A program made the translations under genes and the position numbers. From NCBI GenBank assembly GCA_022009855.1, contig CP091727.1:2108001-2172000 (forward strand): a DNA stretch of 64,000 nucleotides. The letters run 5' to 3'. The notes beneath the pieces were generated by a model. It had not been told where the DNA came from, made no database searches, and was given only the letters and a program-made list of their open reading frames with translations. This DNA is from Lentisphaeria bacterium (lineage in GTDB: Bacteria > Verrucomicrobiota > Lentisphaeria > Victivallales > Victivallaceae). Of this stretch, positions 21,783 to 32,690 are shown one piece after another (position 1 is the first letter of the stretch; the number at the start of each line of letters is the position of its first letter).

Positions 21783-23819
21783 CTACAGGCGGGAGAAGCG
21801 GAGGATGCGCTCCATCTCCCAGTCGGTCAGGAACAGCGCGCCGAGCGACATCGTCAGGTGGAAGAGGGAGGTGTTCCACTTCTGGTCCTTGTACCACCCT
21901 TCGAAGGTGCGCGTTGCTCCCTCGGAGAGCATCCGCAGCCAGGCGTCCTTGTCGGTCAGCAGTTCGTGCACGAGTTTCGTCTCTCCCTCCCTGCGGAGGA
22001 GTGCCAGCAGTGGGAAGGTTACGAAAAGCAGGCTCTGCGATAACCGCTTCTCTCGGATCATCGCGACCGTGTTCTGCACTCCCGCACGGTCGGGGAAAAG
22101 TTCGAAAAACGCAGCGAACACGTTGCCGGGCAAGCTGATGTGTGTGGTCGAAACACTGTCGCGGAACAGCTGTTTCTCCGTGTCGTAGAAGGCTGAGACG
22201 AACGCTTCCTTCAGCGGCGCGGTCTCCGCGTAGGGCGGCTGTTCGAGCATCGCGGCGACCTCGTTCAGGCACTGGATCGCGCCGATGTACCAGGCGTTGA
22301 GAGCGTTGTGCTTGGTGTCGCAGCACTTCCCCTCCGTGAGATCGACGTCGTAGCCGTCGCGCAGATTGGCGGGCCACTCGACCACACACCATTTATCCAG
22401 ATGGTTGAGCAGCCCGTCCGCCTCGGCGTACTCCTCGCGGTAGAAGTCGAGAATGTCGGCGAACGCGGCGTACCGAGTCCGGACGAATTCGAGGTTGCCG
22501 GTGAGGCGGCAGTACTCCAAGAGCAGCAGGAGCATGATGAGCGGATATTCGGCGATCTCCTGCATGAAGGAGCAGGCCGCGCAGGTCATCAGTCCGCGGT
22601 TGATGAACGAGGTGCGGAGAAAGTCGTCGAAGAACTTCTCCATCGGCGCGAAATCTTTAGTCAGAATGCACCAGGCGAGCAGGCTGTAACAGGCGTCGCC
22701 GAGGTAGTAGCCCTTCTCCCGCTCCATGCAGTCCTGGATTACCTCCTGCATGCCGTAGTGGAGGGTGTCGACGCAGAGGCGCCACACCGCCAGCGACTTC
22801 TCATCGGTCCGGTTGCAGACCGCCCGAAGCGTGAAGGGGTAGTGCCGCGCCGTCAGGCGCAGAGAGTCCGAATCGATTTCACACCCCGGAGGAAGCAGGA
22901 GTTCGACATAGCGGAAACTTTTGTAATCGAACTGGTTCAGGGTGTCCGTTCCCCGGAGAGCCGGAAGAATTCAATGTAGTTGCAGTTCGCCCGGAGCTGA
23001 TGGCGCACCGAACCATCTTCGTTGAGCTCCTGCCCGAAGCGCATTTCGATTTCGCTCGCCCGTTTCCCGCGGGCGCGGAAGGTGAGGCTGCCGACGTAGA
23101 CGGCGCCGAAATCGATCCGTACCCCGTTCTCCAGCGGCTCCACGGCTGCGGGGGAAATCGATTCGAATTCCAGCTGCGCGGTCGGCTGGCGGAACATCCG
23201 GTAGGCGGCATGACGGCGGAGCTTCGCCGGGGCCCACTCCGAATCGTCGAACCCCGGCTGTTCGAACCCGACCTCGGGAGAGGCGGCGTCGCAGCGTTCG
23301 AGAAACTGGGTCTCGTACCCGGCCTTCCCGGCGGAGGAGAATCCGGAGTGCACCCGGCAGCGGAAACTTTCGTCTGAAGCGAGCAGCAGTTTCCCATCGG
23401 CGAAGAGGTCGAGCAGCAGTCCATGCTGCCGGTCGCCGCTCACCCAGACCCGGTTGATCAAACCCTGATAGTAGGTGTGCACGGCGATGGTGTTCTCGCC
23501 GGGGTGGACGAATTTCGAGAGGTCGATCTGGTTGTAGAAGTAGTGAAAACTGTAGCCGGCGGCCGGTCCCTGCGTGACGAAAACGCCGTTCACGTAGAGT
23601 TTGTAATAGTCGTCGGCGCTGATGTGGAGGATCACATTTTCCGCTTTTTCCAGCGTGAACTTTTTCCGGAAAAGGATGTGGCGGTTCTCCAGCTCCGGGG
23701 CGGCTTCCGGCAGGGGAGGAGCGGTCGAGCTGGCGGTGAAACATATTCTGCGGAATCTGGTCGAAGAACTCTTTCGTGGTGATCCAGTTCCCGGCGAAAA
23801 CTTCCGGTTCATCCTTCAT
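21783..23819 (-). CDS. Alpha-L-rhamnosidase-like glycoside hydrolase, family 78 (two frame breaks)
   Basis: Predicted to release terminal alpha-L-rhamnose from plant or microbial glycans. The start MKDEPEVFAGNWITTKEFF is at 23819; a break near 23712 leads to ELENRHILFRKKFTL and a jelly-roll domain with DDYYKLYVNGVFVTQGP, typical of the N-terminal domains of family 78. After a second break near 22945 the (alpha/alpha)6 barrel begins. It contains QDCMEREKGYYLGDACYS, the counterpart of the acid-bearing motif before the barrel centre, and later DKWCVVEWPANLRDGYD. It ends WEMERILRFSRL; 678 residues, somewhat short for the family. No signal peptide is seen, so it is probably cytosolic and acts on imported oligosaccharides. 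It is divergent from the pseudopilin gene upstream. Confidence 0.75.
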
Positions 23820-24010
23820 GGTGAAATTCCCTGTATTGTGAGATTGATCGTTTGCGCGATGTGTTTACTATACCGCTCCGGCGGGGTTTTGCCAGTTGGA
23901 GAGAGGGTGTTTCCGATACTTTTTTCTGGTGAAATCGGTTTTGGTTGATGTGACAATGGAAAACTGCAACCAAAAAAGAATGTTTTTCGTCGCTTTTTTG
24001 AGCCGGGGGA

Positions 24011-24038
24011 TTGTTTTCCATTTTGTTTCCGGTATAAT
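24011..24038 (+). promoter_or_regulatory. Promoter of the first pseudopilin gene
   Basis: TTGTTT (24011-24016), 16-bp spacer, perfect TATAAT (24033-24038) preceded by CCGG. The -10 with its CCGG neighbour is repeated at the second pseudopilin promoter (48382-48387). Confidence 0.7.
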
Positions 24039-24116
24039 GTAACCAAAAGAACAGCAACTCCGGGGACGCAGGCAGCGGTTCCTGCTACGCGGAACAGATG
24101 GTACAGGAGAACGAAG

Positions 24117-24921
24117 ATGTTGAAGAAAAAAGACTTTCATCTAAGATCGTTACATGCTTTTACCCTGATCGAACTCCTCATAGTAATCGCGATCATTGCC
24201 ATTTTGGCGGCGATGCTGCTTCCGGCGCTGAACAAGGCGCGCGACCGGGCGAAGTCGATCCTCTGCGTGAACAACCTCAAGCAGATCGGGCTGGGGCTGA
24301 TTCGCTACACCGCCGATTACGGCTATTACCCCTGGCCGATGGATTCTCCGCAGACTCTGCCGAGCGGCTATGCGAAGGGGTGGGTCTGGAGTTTGATGAC
24401 TGGTGTGGATGGAATGGGCAAGAGGTTCGCTTCCAGCTATGTTCCGGTCTATGCAAAGCAGATGCCCAACGGTGGGTACGTTGGGCTGCGCTGCCCGTTG
24501 CATGATACGCAGCACTCTGAAAGCAGTGACGCCGGCCCGGTGAACTCTTACATCTTTGTCGGCAGTAATACCGAGGTGAATTATGCGGATAACTCAGTCG
24601 GCATCACCGGCTTTCTGGAGACCGGCAGCCGTTCGGCGGTTCGGCCCGAAAAGGTGAAGAATCCTTCGAAAAGATCGGCATCATCGAGCGGGAAAAAGAT
24701 GAAAACACCTTCGGCATGGGATATATCGACGATGGCCGTTACCTTTACAACTCAAAAACGACAGAATCGGACCGGTCCACAACAAGGACGCCGGTTACCT
24801 CTGCCTCGACGGCCACGCTGGCATGATCAACGTCGTCGCCGAACTGAACGCCGACGGTAACGCCTACAGTGCCCACACCACTGGGCTCTGGAAGAAATAT
24901 TTCGCCACCAACCATCCATGA
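24117..24921 (+). CDS. Type II pseudopilin-like protein with H-x9-DG motif (two frame breaks)
   Basis: Begins MLKKKDFHLRSLHAFTLIEL. The FTLIELLIVIAIIAILAAMLLPAL segment (residues ~15-38, given in parts: FTLIELLIVIAI then IAILAAMLLPAL) is the prepilin signature, cleaved and methylated before Phe. It is followed by NKARDRAKSILCVNNLKQIG. Breaks near 24667 and 24765 interrupt the C-terminal half; corrected, it contains GPVHNKDAGYLCLDGHAG, the H-x9-DG motif of the large PVC-specific pseudopilin family, and ends YFATNHP; about 267 residues. Such proteins are abundant in Lentisphaerota and Planctomycetes and are exported and membrane-anchored, but their role is not established. Here it precedes a DUF6786-like gene and a rhamnosidase-like gene. 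Confidence 0.85.
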
Positions 24922-25027
24922 TTCCCCAATTTTTCCCGCGGAAACCCGGTTCTGGCGGTTGCGTTCCTCCGGAAACGGCGCTATACTAAATCCCGGATGG
25001 ACAAACGTTGTATTGCGGGAGAATCCT

Positions 25028-26166
25028 ATGAATCAGACATTTCAGAGTGAAGTCGAATTTCTCCGGGCGCACGGACTTGCCCCGGTCGTGCTCGGCAACG
25101 ACGAAGGCGCGCGCCTGGTCACGCTGGCCGAATATCAGGGGCGGGTGATGACCAGCACCATGGCCGGCGACGGGGGGCCCGGCTGCGGCTGGATCAACCG
25201 CGCGCTGATCGCCTCCGGCGAACGGACGCCGCACATCAACGCCTACGGCGGCGAGGACCGCTTCTGGCTCGGGCCGGAAGGGGGGACAGTTTTCGCTCTA
25301 CTTCCCGCCCGGCGCGCCGTTCGACTTCGACCACTGGCAGGTGCCCGCCGCCGAGGATACCGAGGTCTGGAAGCTCGATTCCGCGGGAGAAACCGAAGCG
25401 GCGTTCTCCACGGAGTTCTCCATCCGGAACTGGAGCGGATTCGAGAAAAAAATCCGCATGGAGCGGGTGGTGCGGCTGCTTGACTGCGCCGGAATCGCCG
25501 CCGATCTCGGCGTCACCTTTGACAAAACCCGCGTTTCCGCCGTCGGCTATGTGACGGAAAACCGCGTGACCAATATCGGACATGAGGCGTGGACCCGGGA
25601 GAACGGCGCGCTCTCCATCTGGATGCTCGGCATGTTCAACCCGTCGGCGCGGACCGTGATCGTCATCCCCTACCGCACCGACGCTCCGGGCGCGATCGTC
25701 AAGGATGACTACTTCGGGCGCATTCCCGGCGACCGGCTCCGCATCGACACCGGACGCGGCCGGATCCTCTTCTCCGCCGACGGCAACTGGCGCAGCAAGC
25801 TCGGTCTCACCAACCGCCGCGCCACCGGCGTGCTCGGCAGTTACGACGCCGAAAACCGGATTCTCACCATGGTTCACTATTCGCCCGGCCCCGCCGACGC
25901 CGAATATGTCAACGCCGCCTGGGAGATTCAGGAGCGCCCCTTCGAAGGCGACACGGTCAACGCCTACAACGACGGACCGCTCGCCGACGGTTCGCAGATG
26001 GGGCCGTTCTACGAACTGGAATCGAGTTCTCCGGCCGGATTCCCCGCGCCGGGCGGTTCCCCTGTGCCATACCCACGCCACCTTCCACTTCACCGGTGAC
26101 CCGGAGGAGCTGGACCGGATTGCGGAAAAACTGCTCAACGGTCCGGTTACTTCGCTGACTCTGTGA
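25028..26166 (+). CDS. DUF6786-like protein, sugar-associated (two frame breaks)
   Basis: The start MNQTFQSEVEFLRAHG follows GGGAG. Conserved-looking stretches are YGGEDRFWLGPEGGQFSLYF (crossing a break near 25278), GYVTENRVTNIG and WSGFEKKIRMERVV, and the C-terminus LCHTHATFHFTGDPEEL after a break near 26055. About 379 residues, mostly beta, no signal peptide. From memory it fits a family of hypothetical proteins found with glycosidases in Planctomycetes and Bacteroidota, perhaps with an aldose-1-epimerase-like fold. I cannot verify the family number. It sits between a pseudopilin and a GH106-like gene, so a role in monosaccharide or oligosaccharide processing is likely but unproven. Confidence 0.5.
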
Positions 26167-26307
26167 GCAAACCGCGCCCCCGCCGCCGTCCTTCGGACGT
26201 TTTTCGTCGGAAAATTCCTCCTCCGGCGGATTGAAATCCACGCCCGGGGACGGTATCTTAATGACATGGCAGTGAACAATATCACGTAAGGAAAGAGTGT
26301 TCTTATC

Positions 26308-29300
26308 ATGAAACAAGCACTTGAGCTGGCCGCGCCGCCGGCCGATTACCGTCCGATTCCGTTCTGGAGCTGGAATGAGAAACTGGAGCCGGAGGTGCTC
26401 CGCGAACAGATCCGCCAGATGCACGACGCCGGAATCGGCGGCTTCTTCATGCACGCGCGCGGGGGCTTCAGACCGCCTACCTTTCGAAGGAGTGGATGAG
26501 CTGCGTCGAAGCCTGCATCGACGAAGCAGACAAGCTCGGCATGAACGCCTGGCTCTACGACGAAAACGGCTGGCCCAGCGGCTTCGGCGGCGGCGCCGTC
26601 AACGGCCTCGGCGTCAAGTATCAGCAGAAATATCTGCGATATGAATTCATCGACGCCGCGGAGTCGGGGAATCGGGGCAACACCATCGCCTGGTACACGC
26701 CGGAGGGCGAACTCATCGGCAAAACCCTGCCCGCCGGCGCGGAGGGAACGGTGCTCCGCTGCTACTTCGAGGTCAATCCCTACTATGTGGACAACCTCGA
26801 TCCGGAGGTGGTGGCGGAGTTTCTCCGGGTCACCCACGACTACTACTATCGGAATCTGCCGAAACGGCTCTCACGCCGCCTGAAGGGAATCTTCACTGAC
26901 GAGCCCCAGCTCTCGCGAAACGGCTTCCTCTGGTCGTCCGTGCTGGAGGAGGAGTACTGGCGGGCCTACCACCGCGAACTTCTGCCGGAGCTGCCGATGC
27001 TCTTCCTCGGCATGCCGGGCAGCGACGCGATGCGGATTCGTTTCTGGAGTCTCGCCGCCCGTCTCTTCAGTCGGAACTTCATGCAGCAGATCCGGGAGTG
27101 GTGCGACGAGCACGGCTGGATGCTGACCGGCCACCATGTGCTCGAAGAGACCTGCCAGGGGCAGATCAACAGCAACGGCTCGGTGATGGCGCAGTACCGC
27201 TGGTACCATATTCCGGGCATGGACCACCTCTGCCGTTCGGAACCCAGTCCGGTCGCCATGACCCAGCTGGTCTCTGCGGCGATGCAGGTCGGGCAGAAGC
27301 AGATTCTTTCCGAGAGCTTCGCGCTCTGCGGCTGGAACTTCAACTTCTCCGGCATGCTGTGGATGTTCCAGCAGCAGTTCGCCCACGGAGTGAACCTCCC
27401 CTGCCAGCATCTGCAGGGCTATTCGCTGCGCGGACTGCGCAAGCGGGACTATCCGGCGTCGCTCTTCGTGCATCAGCCGTGGTGGGGAGACTACCGGCAG
27501 ATCAACGACGCCTTCGCAAGAATCGGCATGATGCTCGCCGAAGGGAAGGCTTCCGCCGAAGTGCTGGTGCTCCACCCGCTCTCGACCGCGTGGATGCACT
27601 ACAGCGACTGCGACCGGCTGAAGGCGATGGAGTTCTACACCGAAGGGCTGAAACGGCTCACGGTCGAACTCGATTCACTGCTGATTCCGCACCATTACGC
27701 CGACGAGGTGCTCACCGCGGAGCTCGGCTCCTTCGATGAGGGGAGGATCCGGATCGGCCGGATGGCGTATTCCCTGGTGGTGATTCCGCAGCTGGTCAAC
27801 CTCTCTTCGCAGATACTGGCGATGCTGGAAAAATTCACCCAGGCCGGCGGTGTTGTGCTGGTGGTCCGCAACCGGCTCGAGCCGGAAAAACTTACGGTGG
27901 ACGGCGAGCCGGCGTCTCAGCAGGTGCGCGACTGGTTCGCTTCGCTCCCCGCCTACGATTCGGAGGCGGCGGTTGCCGAGACCGTCGCGGATCTGCTGCC
28001 CGACCGGGTGCGGATCACCGAACACGGAGTCCCCGCACGCCGGGTGGTCGGTACCTTCCGCGACTTCGACAATCTGGAGGGGCGCGGCGGCCGGATGCAC
28101 TTCATCGCCAATTTGCAGTACAACCAGCCCTGTTCGCTGACAATCGCGCTGCCCCGTACCGGGCGGCAGGTGGAGTTGATCGATCCCTTCAGTGGAAAGT
28201 TTTCGATTCTTTCCGGAGTCCGTCACTCAGGGAACCATCTCGTCTTCGACTACCCGCTGGCGGCGGGGGAAGCGGCGGTCTTCTTCGTCTCGCCCCATCC
28301 GGAAAAGCATGCTCCGAAAGTTCGGGTCGAGGATGCGTTCGCGCTTGAACCGATCCGGCGGATCGAACCGGACTTCTCCGTCGAACATGCGTCGGAGAAT
28401 CTTCTCACCCTCGACCGCTGCCGCTACCGGGTCGACGGCGGCGAATGGATCGATGAGCATGTCTGCGTCATTCACGCCCGGCTGCTCCGGCTCCGGCGGC
28501 CCTGTGATCTGGAGATGGAGTTCCGGTTCAATCTCGCGCCGGATTTCGACTTCTCCGCGCCGCTTTCGCTGGTGGCGGAGACGCCGGAACGGTGTGAATT
28601 CGCGCTCAACGGACACCGCTTCGAGGCGGTGGATTCCGGGCGGTGTTCGATCGGGCGTTCCGCCGGATTCCGCTGCCGGCGGCGCTGGTCGGCGGTGTCA
28701 ACGTGCTGTCGATCCGCACCCGCTACACCCAGCCGGAGGAGGTCTATGCCAAGCTCGAACGCGCCCGGCAGTTCGAAACCGAGTACAATACGCTCTGTTT
28801 CGATTCGGAGGTGGAGAGCGTCTATCTGGCCGGAAACTTCTCCGTCCGCCACATCGGCCGTGAGGAGCAGCTTCTGCGCGGGGCGGAGCGGTTCCATGGC
28901 CGGTTCGAGCTCGGCGCTCCGATGACCGGTGCGGTGGTCGACGCCGCCGATCTGGTCCGTGCCGGAATGCCGTTCTTCGCCGGAAAGGTGACGCTCGCCC
29001 GGGAGATCGATCTCACCGCCGATGAAGCCGAATCGATCCGGTATCTGCGCTTCGCCGCGGTCGGCGCAAACTCCTACCGCGTCTGGATCAACGGAGAGGA
29101 GGCCGGATTCCGCTTCCGGGGCCCCTACGCTTTGCGGATCGATTCCTTCCTCCGCGCCGGCATGAACCGGATCGAAGTGGAGCTGACCACCTCGCTGCGC
29201 AATCTTCTCGGCCCTCATCACCTTGACGAGGGGGAGAGCTACAGCGTCAACACCCGCTCTTTCGACAAGGAGCCGAACGCGATCGACAACCCTGCTCCGC

Positions 29301-29359
29301 CCTGGAACGACGGCTACTGTTTCGTCAAGCTCGGGCTGCGGGATATCGTGCTCGCCTGA
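26308..29359 (+). CDS. Large glycoside hydrolase, GH106-like (alpha-L-rhamnosidase) (two frame breaks)
   Basis: AAGGAAAG lies upstream of the start. The N-terminus, PIPFWSWNEKLEPEVLREQI then DAGIGGFFMHARGG, matches the barrel opening of family 106 enzymes. A break near 26465 is followed by LGMNAWLYDENGWPSGF, KGIFTDEPQLS, GHHVLEETCQGQINSNG and SESFALCGWNFNFSG. The C-terminal part (after a break near 28640) has beta-sandwich segments such as VWINGEEAGFRFRGPYALRID. The total is about 1016 residues. There is no signal peptide. Family 106 removes rhamnose from pectin-type chains, consistent with the GH78-like enzyme 2.5 kb upstream; the substrate here is inferred. It ends at a bidirectional terminator. 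Confidence 0.7.
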
Positions 29360-29370
29360 GACGCGATACG

Positions 29371-29420
29371 AAAATCCCCCGCGCTCCTTTGAAGAGGAAA
29401 CGCGGGGGGATCTTTTTTTT
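29371..29420. terminator. Terminator between convergent GH106 and lpoB genes
   Basis: AATCCCCCGCG pairs with CGCGGGGGGATT across a 17-base loop, followed on the plus strand by eight Ts; on the minus strand a short ATTTTC follows. It terminates the plus-strand gene and possibly both. Confidence 0.8.
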
Positions 29421-29439
29421 TCGATTTCCGTCGGAGAAA

Positions 29440-30052
29440 TCAGTCGAAGATCGATTTGGTTTCCTGCTTGCCGATCTCGACGTTGTCCTCCCCAGACCGC
29501 GAGGCCGGTGGCGAGATCGGTCATCACCACATGGAAAAAGAAGTAGGACTCCTCTACCCGTCCCACACGGTTGCTCTGCTGGACGATTTCGCCCGAGAGG
29601 CTCATATCCGGCGCGATCACGGTGCCGCGCTTCTGCACCGTCGCCTGATTGAAGAGATCGTCGTTCTCCAGTTCGCGCACCTGCCGAACCGCGGTCTCCT
29701 CGGCCCCCTTCGCGCCGACCGCGGTGGTGGTGACCGCCTTGCCGGAGCGGAGAATCGCCTGCCGGATCTTGTCGGTCAGAATGCGGGTGTTGACCGGCGT
29801 GGAGGTGTTGTTCTTCACCTCGCCGACCATCACGATCGTCTTGCGCCCGTCGGCCCGGTTCAGCGCGCCGGAGGCGAGGAGCGAGTCGATCGATTTCAAG
29901 GCGGCGGTCTGCCAGTCCTTGACGTCGATCCGGTGGGTGCTGGTCAGCGTCTGGTCGCCGGCGGGGTCGATGCGGTGCGGTGCGACCGAACAGCCGCATC
30001 CGAGCAGCAGCGCGGCGGCCGCCGCGCCTCCGTAGAGTACAAGTGTCTTCAT
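29440..30052 (-). CDS. lpoB: LpoB-like penicillin-binding-protein activator lipoprotein, copy 2 (one frame break)
   Basis: In Enterobacteria LpoB is an outer-membrane lipoprotein that activates the peptidoglycan synthase PBP1b. This protein has a lipoprotein signal (MKTLVLYGGAAAAALLLGCGC), then the domain HRIDVKDWQTAALKSIDSLL, KTIVMVGEVKNNTSTPVNTR, LTDKIRQAILRSGK and GTVIAPDMSLSGEI. An extra G near 29493 breaks the frame just before the end, which then reads VWEDNVEIGKQETKSIFD; 203 residues. It is the last gene of a minus-strand run and is about half identical by eye to the copy at 30561-31169. The PBP-activator role is transferred by family; the partner synthase is not in the window. Confidence 0.8.
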
Positions 30053-30071
30053 CGGTTGATTTTCCTTTCCG

Positions 30072-30530
30072 TCAATCGTTTTTCTCTTTGAGGCTCACCA
30101 TGTAGTCGGCGCACTGCGACGTCGGCGCCACACTGCGGATGTATTTGGTTTCGCCGGGATAGAAGATTTCGGTCATCCAGTTCGAGGAGGGGGAGGGCAC
30201 CTGCATTCCGTTGCCGTCGAACCAGTCGACCCGATAGTTGATGTAGTAGGGATTCTCGCCGGTGATCCAGCTCCAGATCTCCGGGAAGAAGCCGTACCGT
30301 TCGCTGCGGAGCGTCACCTGAAGCTGCCGCATTCCGCCGTCGGTCTGCGCCATGTTGACCGCCATTACCTCCAGCCGGTCGCGGCAGAAGCTGTCGCTGG
30401 TGAAGCGTTTCAGGTCGGCGGCGGTGACGCCGGGGCCGCCGGAGAGGGTATTCACCGTGTTCTGGCAGCCGGTCAGCGCCAGCAGAACGGCTGCCAGACA
30501 GGCGGCCCGGACGAGGGTTTTCTGGATCAT
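30072..30530 (-). CDS. YcfL-like (DUF1425-type) lipoprotein
   Basis: An intact 152-residue frame with lipoprotein signal MIQKTLVRAACLAAVLLALTGC. The body includes DRLEVMAVNMAQTDGGMRQL, ENPYYINYRVDWFDGNGMQV and EIFYPGETKYIRSVAPT, which fits the YcfL family of small beta-sandwich lipoproteins (from memory, ycfL adjoins lpoB in E. coli). Here it lies between two lpoB paralogues. The function of YcfL is not established; co-location suggests an accessory role in peptidoglycan synthesis control. Confidence 0.65.
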   Translation of the reverse strand: MIQKTLVRAACLAAVLLALTGCQNTVNTLSGGPGVTAADLKRFTSDSFCRDRLEVMAVNMAQTDGGMRQLQVTLRSERYGFFPEIWSWITGENPYYINYRVDWFDGNGMQVPSPSSNWMTEIFYPGETKYIRSVAPTSQCADYMVSLKEKND

Positions 30531-30560
30531 ATTCGGTGGTTCCTTTCTGCTTTTTTCCGC

Positions 30561-31169
30561 TCAGAAGAGCGGATAGGTTCCCTGTTTTAGAATTTCCACG
30601 GTGTGCTCCCAGACGGCGATTCCGGTCACCAGATCGGTGAGCGCCATGTGGAAGAGAAAATAGCTCTCCTCGGTGCGTCCCTGATAGATGGTCTGCTGGG
30701 TGATCGCGCCCGAGAGGCTGAAGTTCGGCGCGATCACGGTGCCTCGTTTCGGCACGGTGGCCTGGTTGAAGAGATCGTCGGAATCCTTCTCCCGGATTCG
30801 CCGGACGGCGAGGTCGAGGTTGCCCCCTGCGCCGAGCGCCGAGGTCACTTTCGCCTGTCCCGACTGGAGGATCGCCCGGCGGATCTTGTCGGTCAGGATC
30901 TGCGACTCCAGGTGGAGCGTCGTGTAGTTGCGGATACGGCTGACCATCACCACCGCCGGTTTTCCGTCGGAACGGCGGAGCGCGCCGGAGGCGAGCAGGG
31001 AGTCGATGTTCTCCGCCGCCGCCCGGTTCCAGTCGGCCGGATCGAGTTCGCTGATCGTCACCAGCGCTTCGTCGCTGTCCACCCCGATGATCCGGGCGGG
31101 GGAGGCGCATCCCGGCACCAGCAGCATCGCCGTCGAGGCGAAAAGAAAAGTCATGAGCCGCCAGTTCAT
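30561..31169 (-). CDS. lpoB: LpoB-like penicillin-binding-protein activator lipoprotein, copy 1
   Basis: An intact 202-residue frame with signal MNWRLMTFLFASTAMLLVPGC (Cys ~21 would be lipidated). Domain segments: SELDPADWNRAAAENIDSLL, KPAVVMVSRIRNYTTLHLES, LTDKIRRAILQSGQAKV, GTVIAPNFSLSGAITQQ and the end WEHTVEILKQGTYPLF. It starts four bases after the stop of the TPR gene upstream. The two LpoB copies share overall architecture but differ in the linker after the lipid anchor and in the C-terminal residues, as expected of paralogues with different partners. Confidence 0.82.
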   Translation of the reverse strand: MNWRLMTFLFASTAMLLVPGCASPARIIGVDSDEALVTISELDPADWNRAAAENIDSLLASGALRRSDGKPAVVMVSRIRNYTTLHLESQILTDKIRRAILQSGQAKVTSALGAGGNLDLAVRRIREKDSDDLFNQATVPKRGTVIAPNFSLSGAITQQTIYQGRTEESYFLFHMALTDLVTGIAVWEHTVEILKQGTYPLF

Positions 31170-31173
31170 AGTT

Positions 31174-32668
31174 TCACTCCATCGTACTCCACTGTTTCAG
31201 GTAAAATTTTCCGCCCGCCTCCCGGATGTAGATCAGTGCCCGGGTGGTTTCCGGTTCGAATTTCAGGGTTTTCCGGAAGAGACTCTTCCGGTCCGCTCCT
31301 TCGACCTCCACGGTGATCTTTCGGTCCGCCGGAATCGGCAGGTGGAGGATTCGGTAGCGCTGCGCGATCGTCACCCAGCGCCGCCAGTCGGTGTCGTTGA
31401 TCGAAACGCTCGAGGTGGCGGCAACCTGCGCCGCCGCCGCCGCGACCGCCAGCGCCTTGCCGTCGAAGTTCGGCGAGGCCATCAGCGCGGCGAGCGACGC
31501 CTTGGCCGCCTCGTGTTCGATAGTTTTTGCTCCGGATGGCGGCAGCGGCGCCGCCCGCCAGTTCCGGCATGGTCAGCTGCCAGAATTCATCCTGCGTGAT
31601 GCCGGTGAGGTCGGCGAGTTCACTGCCGACGCAACGGCGGCCGCCGCCGGAGGCGCGGAGCGTCAACGGCTGTGCCTGCGCCTTCTCCGGCAGGTTGAAC
31701 TTCCAGTATCCGGGCACCATCCCCGGCAGGCGGACGGTGGCGCTCCGCTCCATCCAGCCCGGCGGGACCCCCTGCGCCAGAATGACTACCGCCAGATTGT
31801 CGGTGAGCGAGTAGTCCCACGGCTTGACCGAGGCGAGTTCCGCGGGAATCTTTTCGCCGAGCAGATGGAGCACGGTCGCGTAGTCGCGGCGGAAGAGTTC
31901 ATTTTTCGGCTGGAGCCAGTAGAGGTATTTGAGGTCGATCGCCGCTTCGTCGAACTGATTGTCCCAGTAGTAGCCGAGCGCGGAGAGGTAGAAGGACAGC
32001 GGATTGAAGAGGAGCGCCAGACGTGGCCGCAGCCGGTCCTTGTATTCGCCGTATTCCGCGTTGACTCCGGCGGCGTGGAAGGCGCCGGCCGCCGTCTGAT
32101 TCTCCTTCTCCAGCTTCCGGAGCCGGTAGGGGTCGACCTTGCGGCCGAAGTTCTCCTGGTCGTATTCGCGCAGGTTCGGATCGGACTCCTTGAGCAGATA
32201 GAGGTACTGTCCGGCACGGAGCCGCCGGATTTCGACCAGCGCATCCTCCAGCTCGCCCCGGCTGAAATAGGTGAAGAATTTGAGCATGCCGAGCACCAGC
32301 CGGTCGTTCCGGTAGCCGTGGTAGGTGGCCGTTCCCGGCCGGTGGAGATGAATTCGCCCCTGCCGGTCGAAGAGCCAGAAGAGCTTCTCCGCCCGTTCCA
32401 GAGCGGTAAGCGCCTCGTCGAACCGCCCGGCGTCGAGGTTGATGCTGCCCGCTTCCAGATGCCAGAGCAGCGCTTCGCGGCCGGTCTCTCCCTTTTCCGC
32501 GTCGCTCATCTTCATGCTGAGTTCGGCGGCGCGGTCGAGATTGCCGGAGTAATAGAGTTGTTGAAGTTTTTCCTGATCCTGCCGGGTGAAGTCGCTGCGG
32601 CAGCCGCCGGCCAGTGCCAGCAGCACCGTCAGCAGAATTGCTTCGGATGATCCCCGCCGTCTTCTCAC
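31174..32668 (-). CDS. TPR-containing lipoprotein of the LpoB cluster (one frame break)
   Basis: The signal sequence ends LLALAGGCRSDF, a likely lipobox. The body is helical with repeat-like segments (GNLDRAAELSMKMSDAEK, AGRFDEALTALERAEKLF, ELEDALVEIRRL, NQFDEAAIDLKYLYWL) across residues ~35-290, then a mixed C-terminal domain. An extra A near 31522 breaks the frame; it resumes IEHEAAKASLAALMASPNF and ends LKQWSTME; 497 residues. From memory, proteins of this layout (COG3014-like) occur with lpoB/ycfL in Gammaproteobacteria. It may scaffold the lipoproteins. The role is inferred from context. Confidence 0.6.
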
Positions 32669-32690
32669 GACCAGTCCGCTCCCGATGCTC

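Noticed and set aside
31391..32650. 419-codon plus-strand frame opposite the TPR lipoprotein gene
   Set aside because: Antisense shadow; the minus-strand gene has a lipobox, operon context and repeats.
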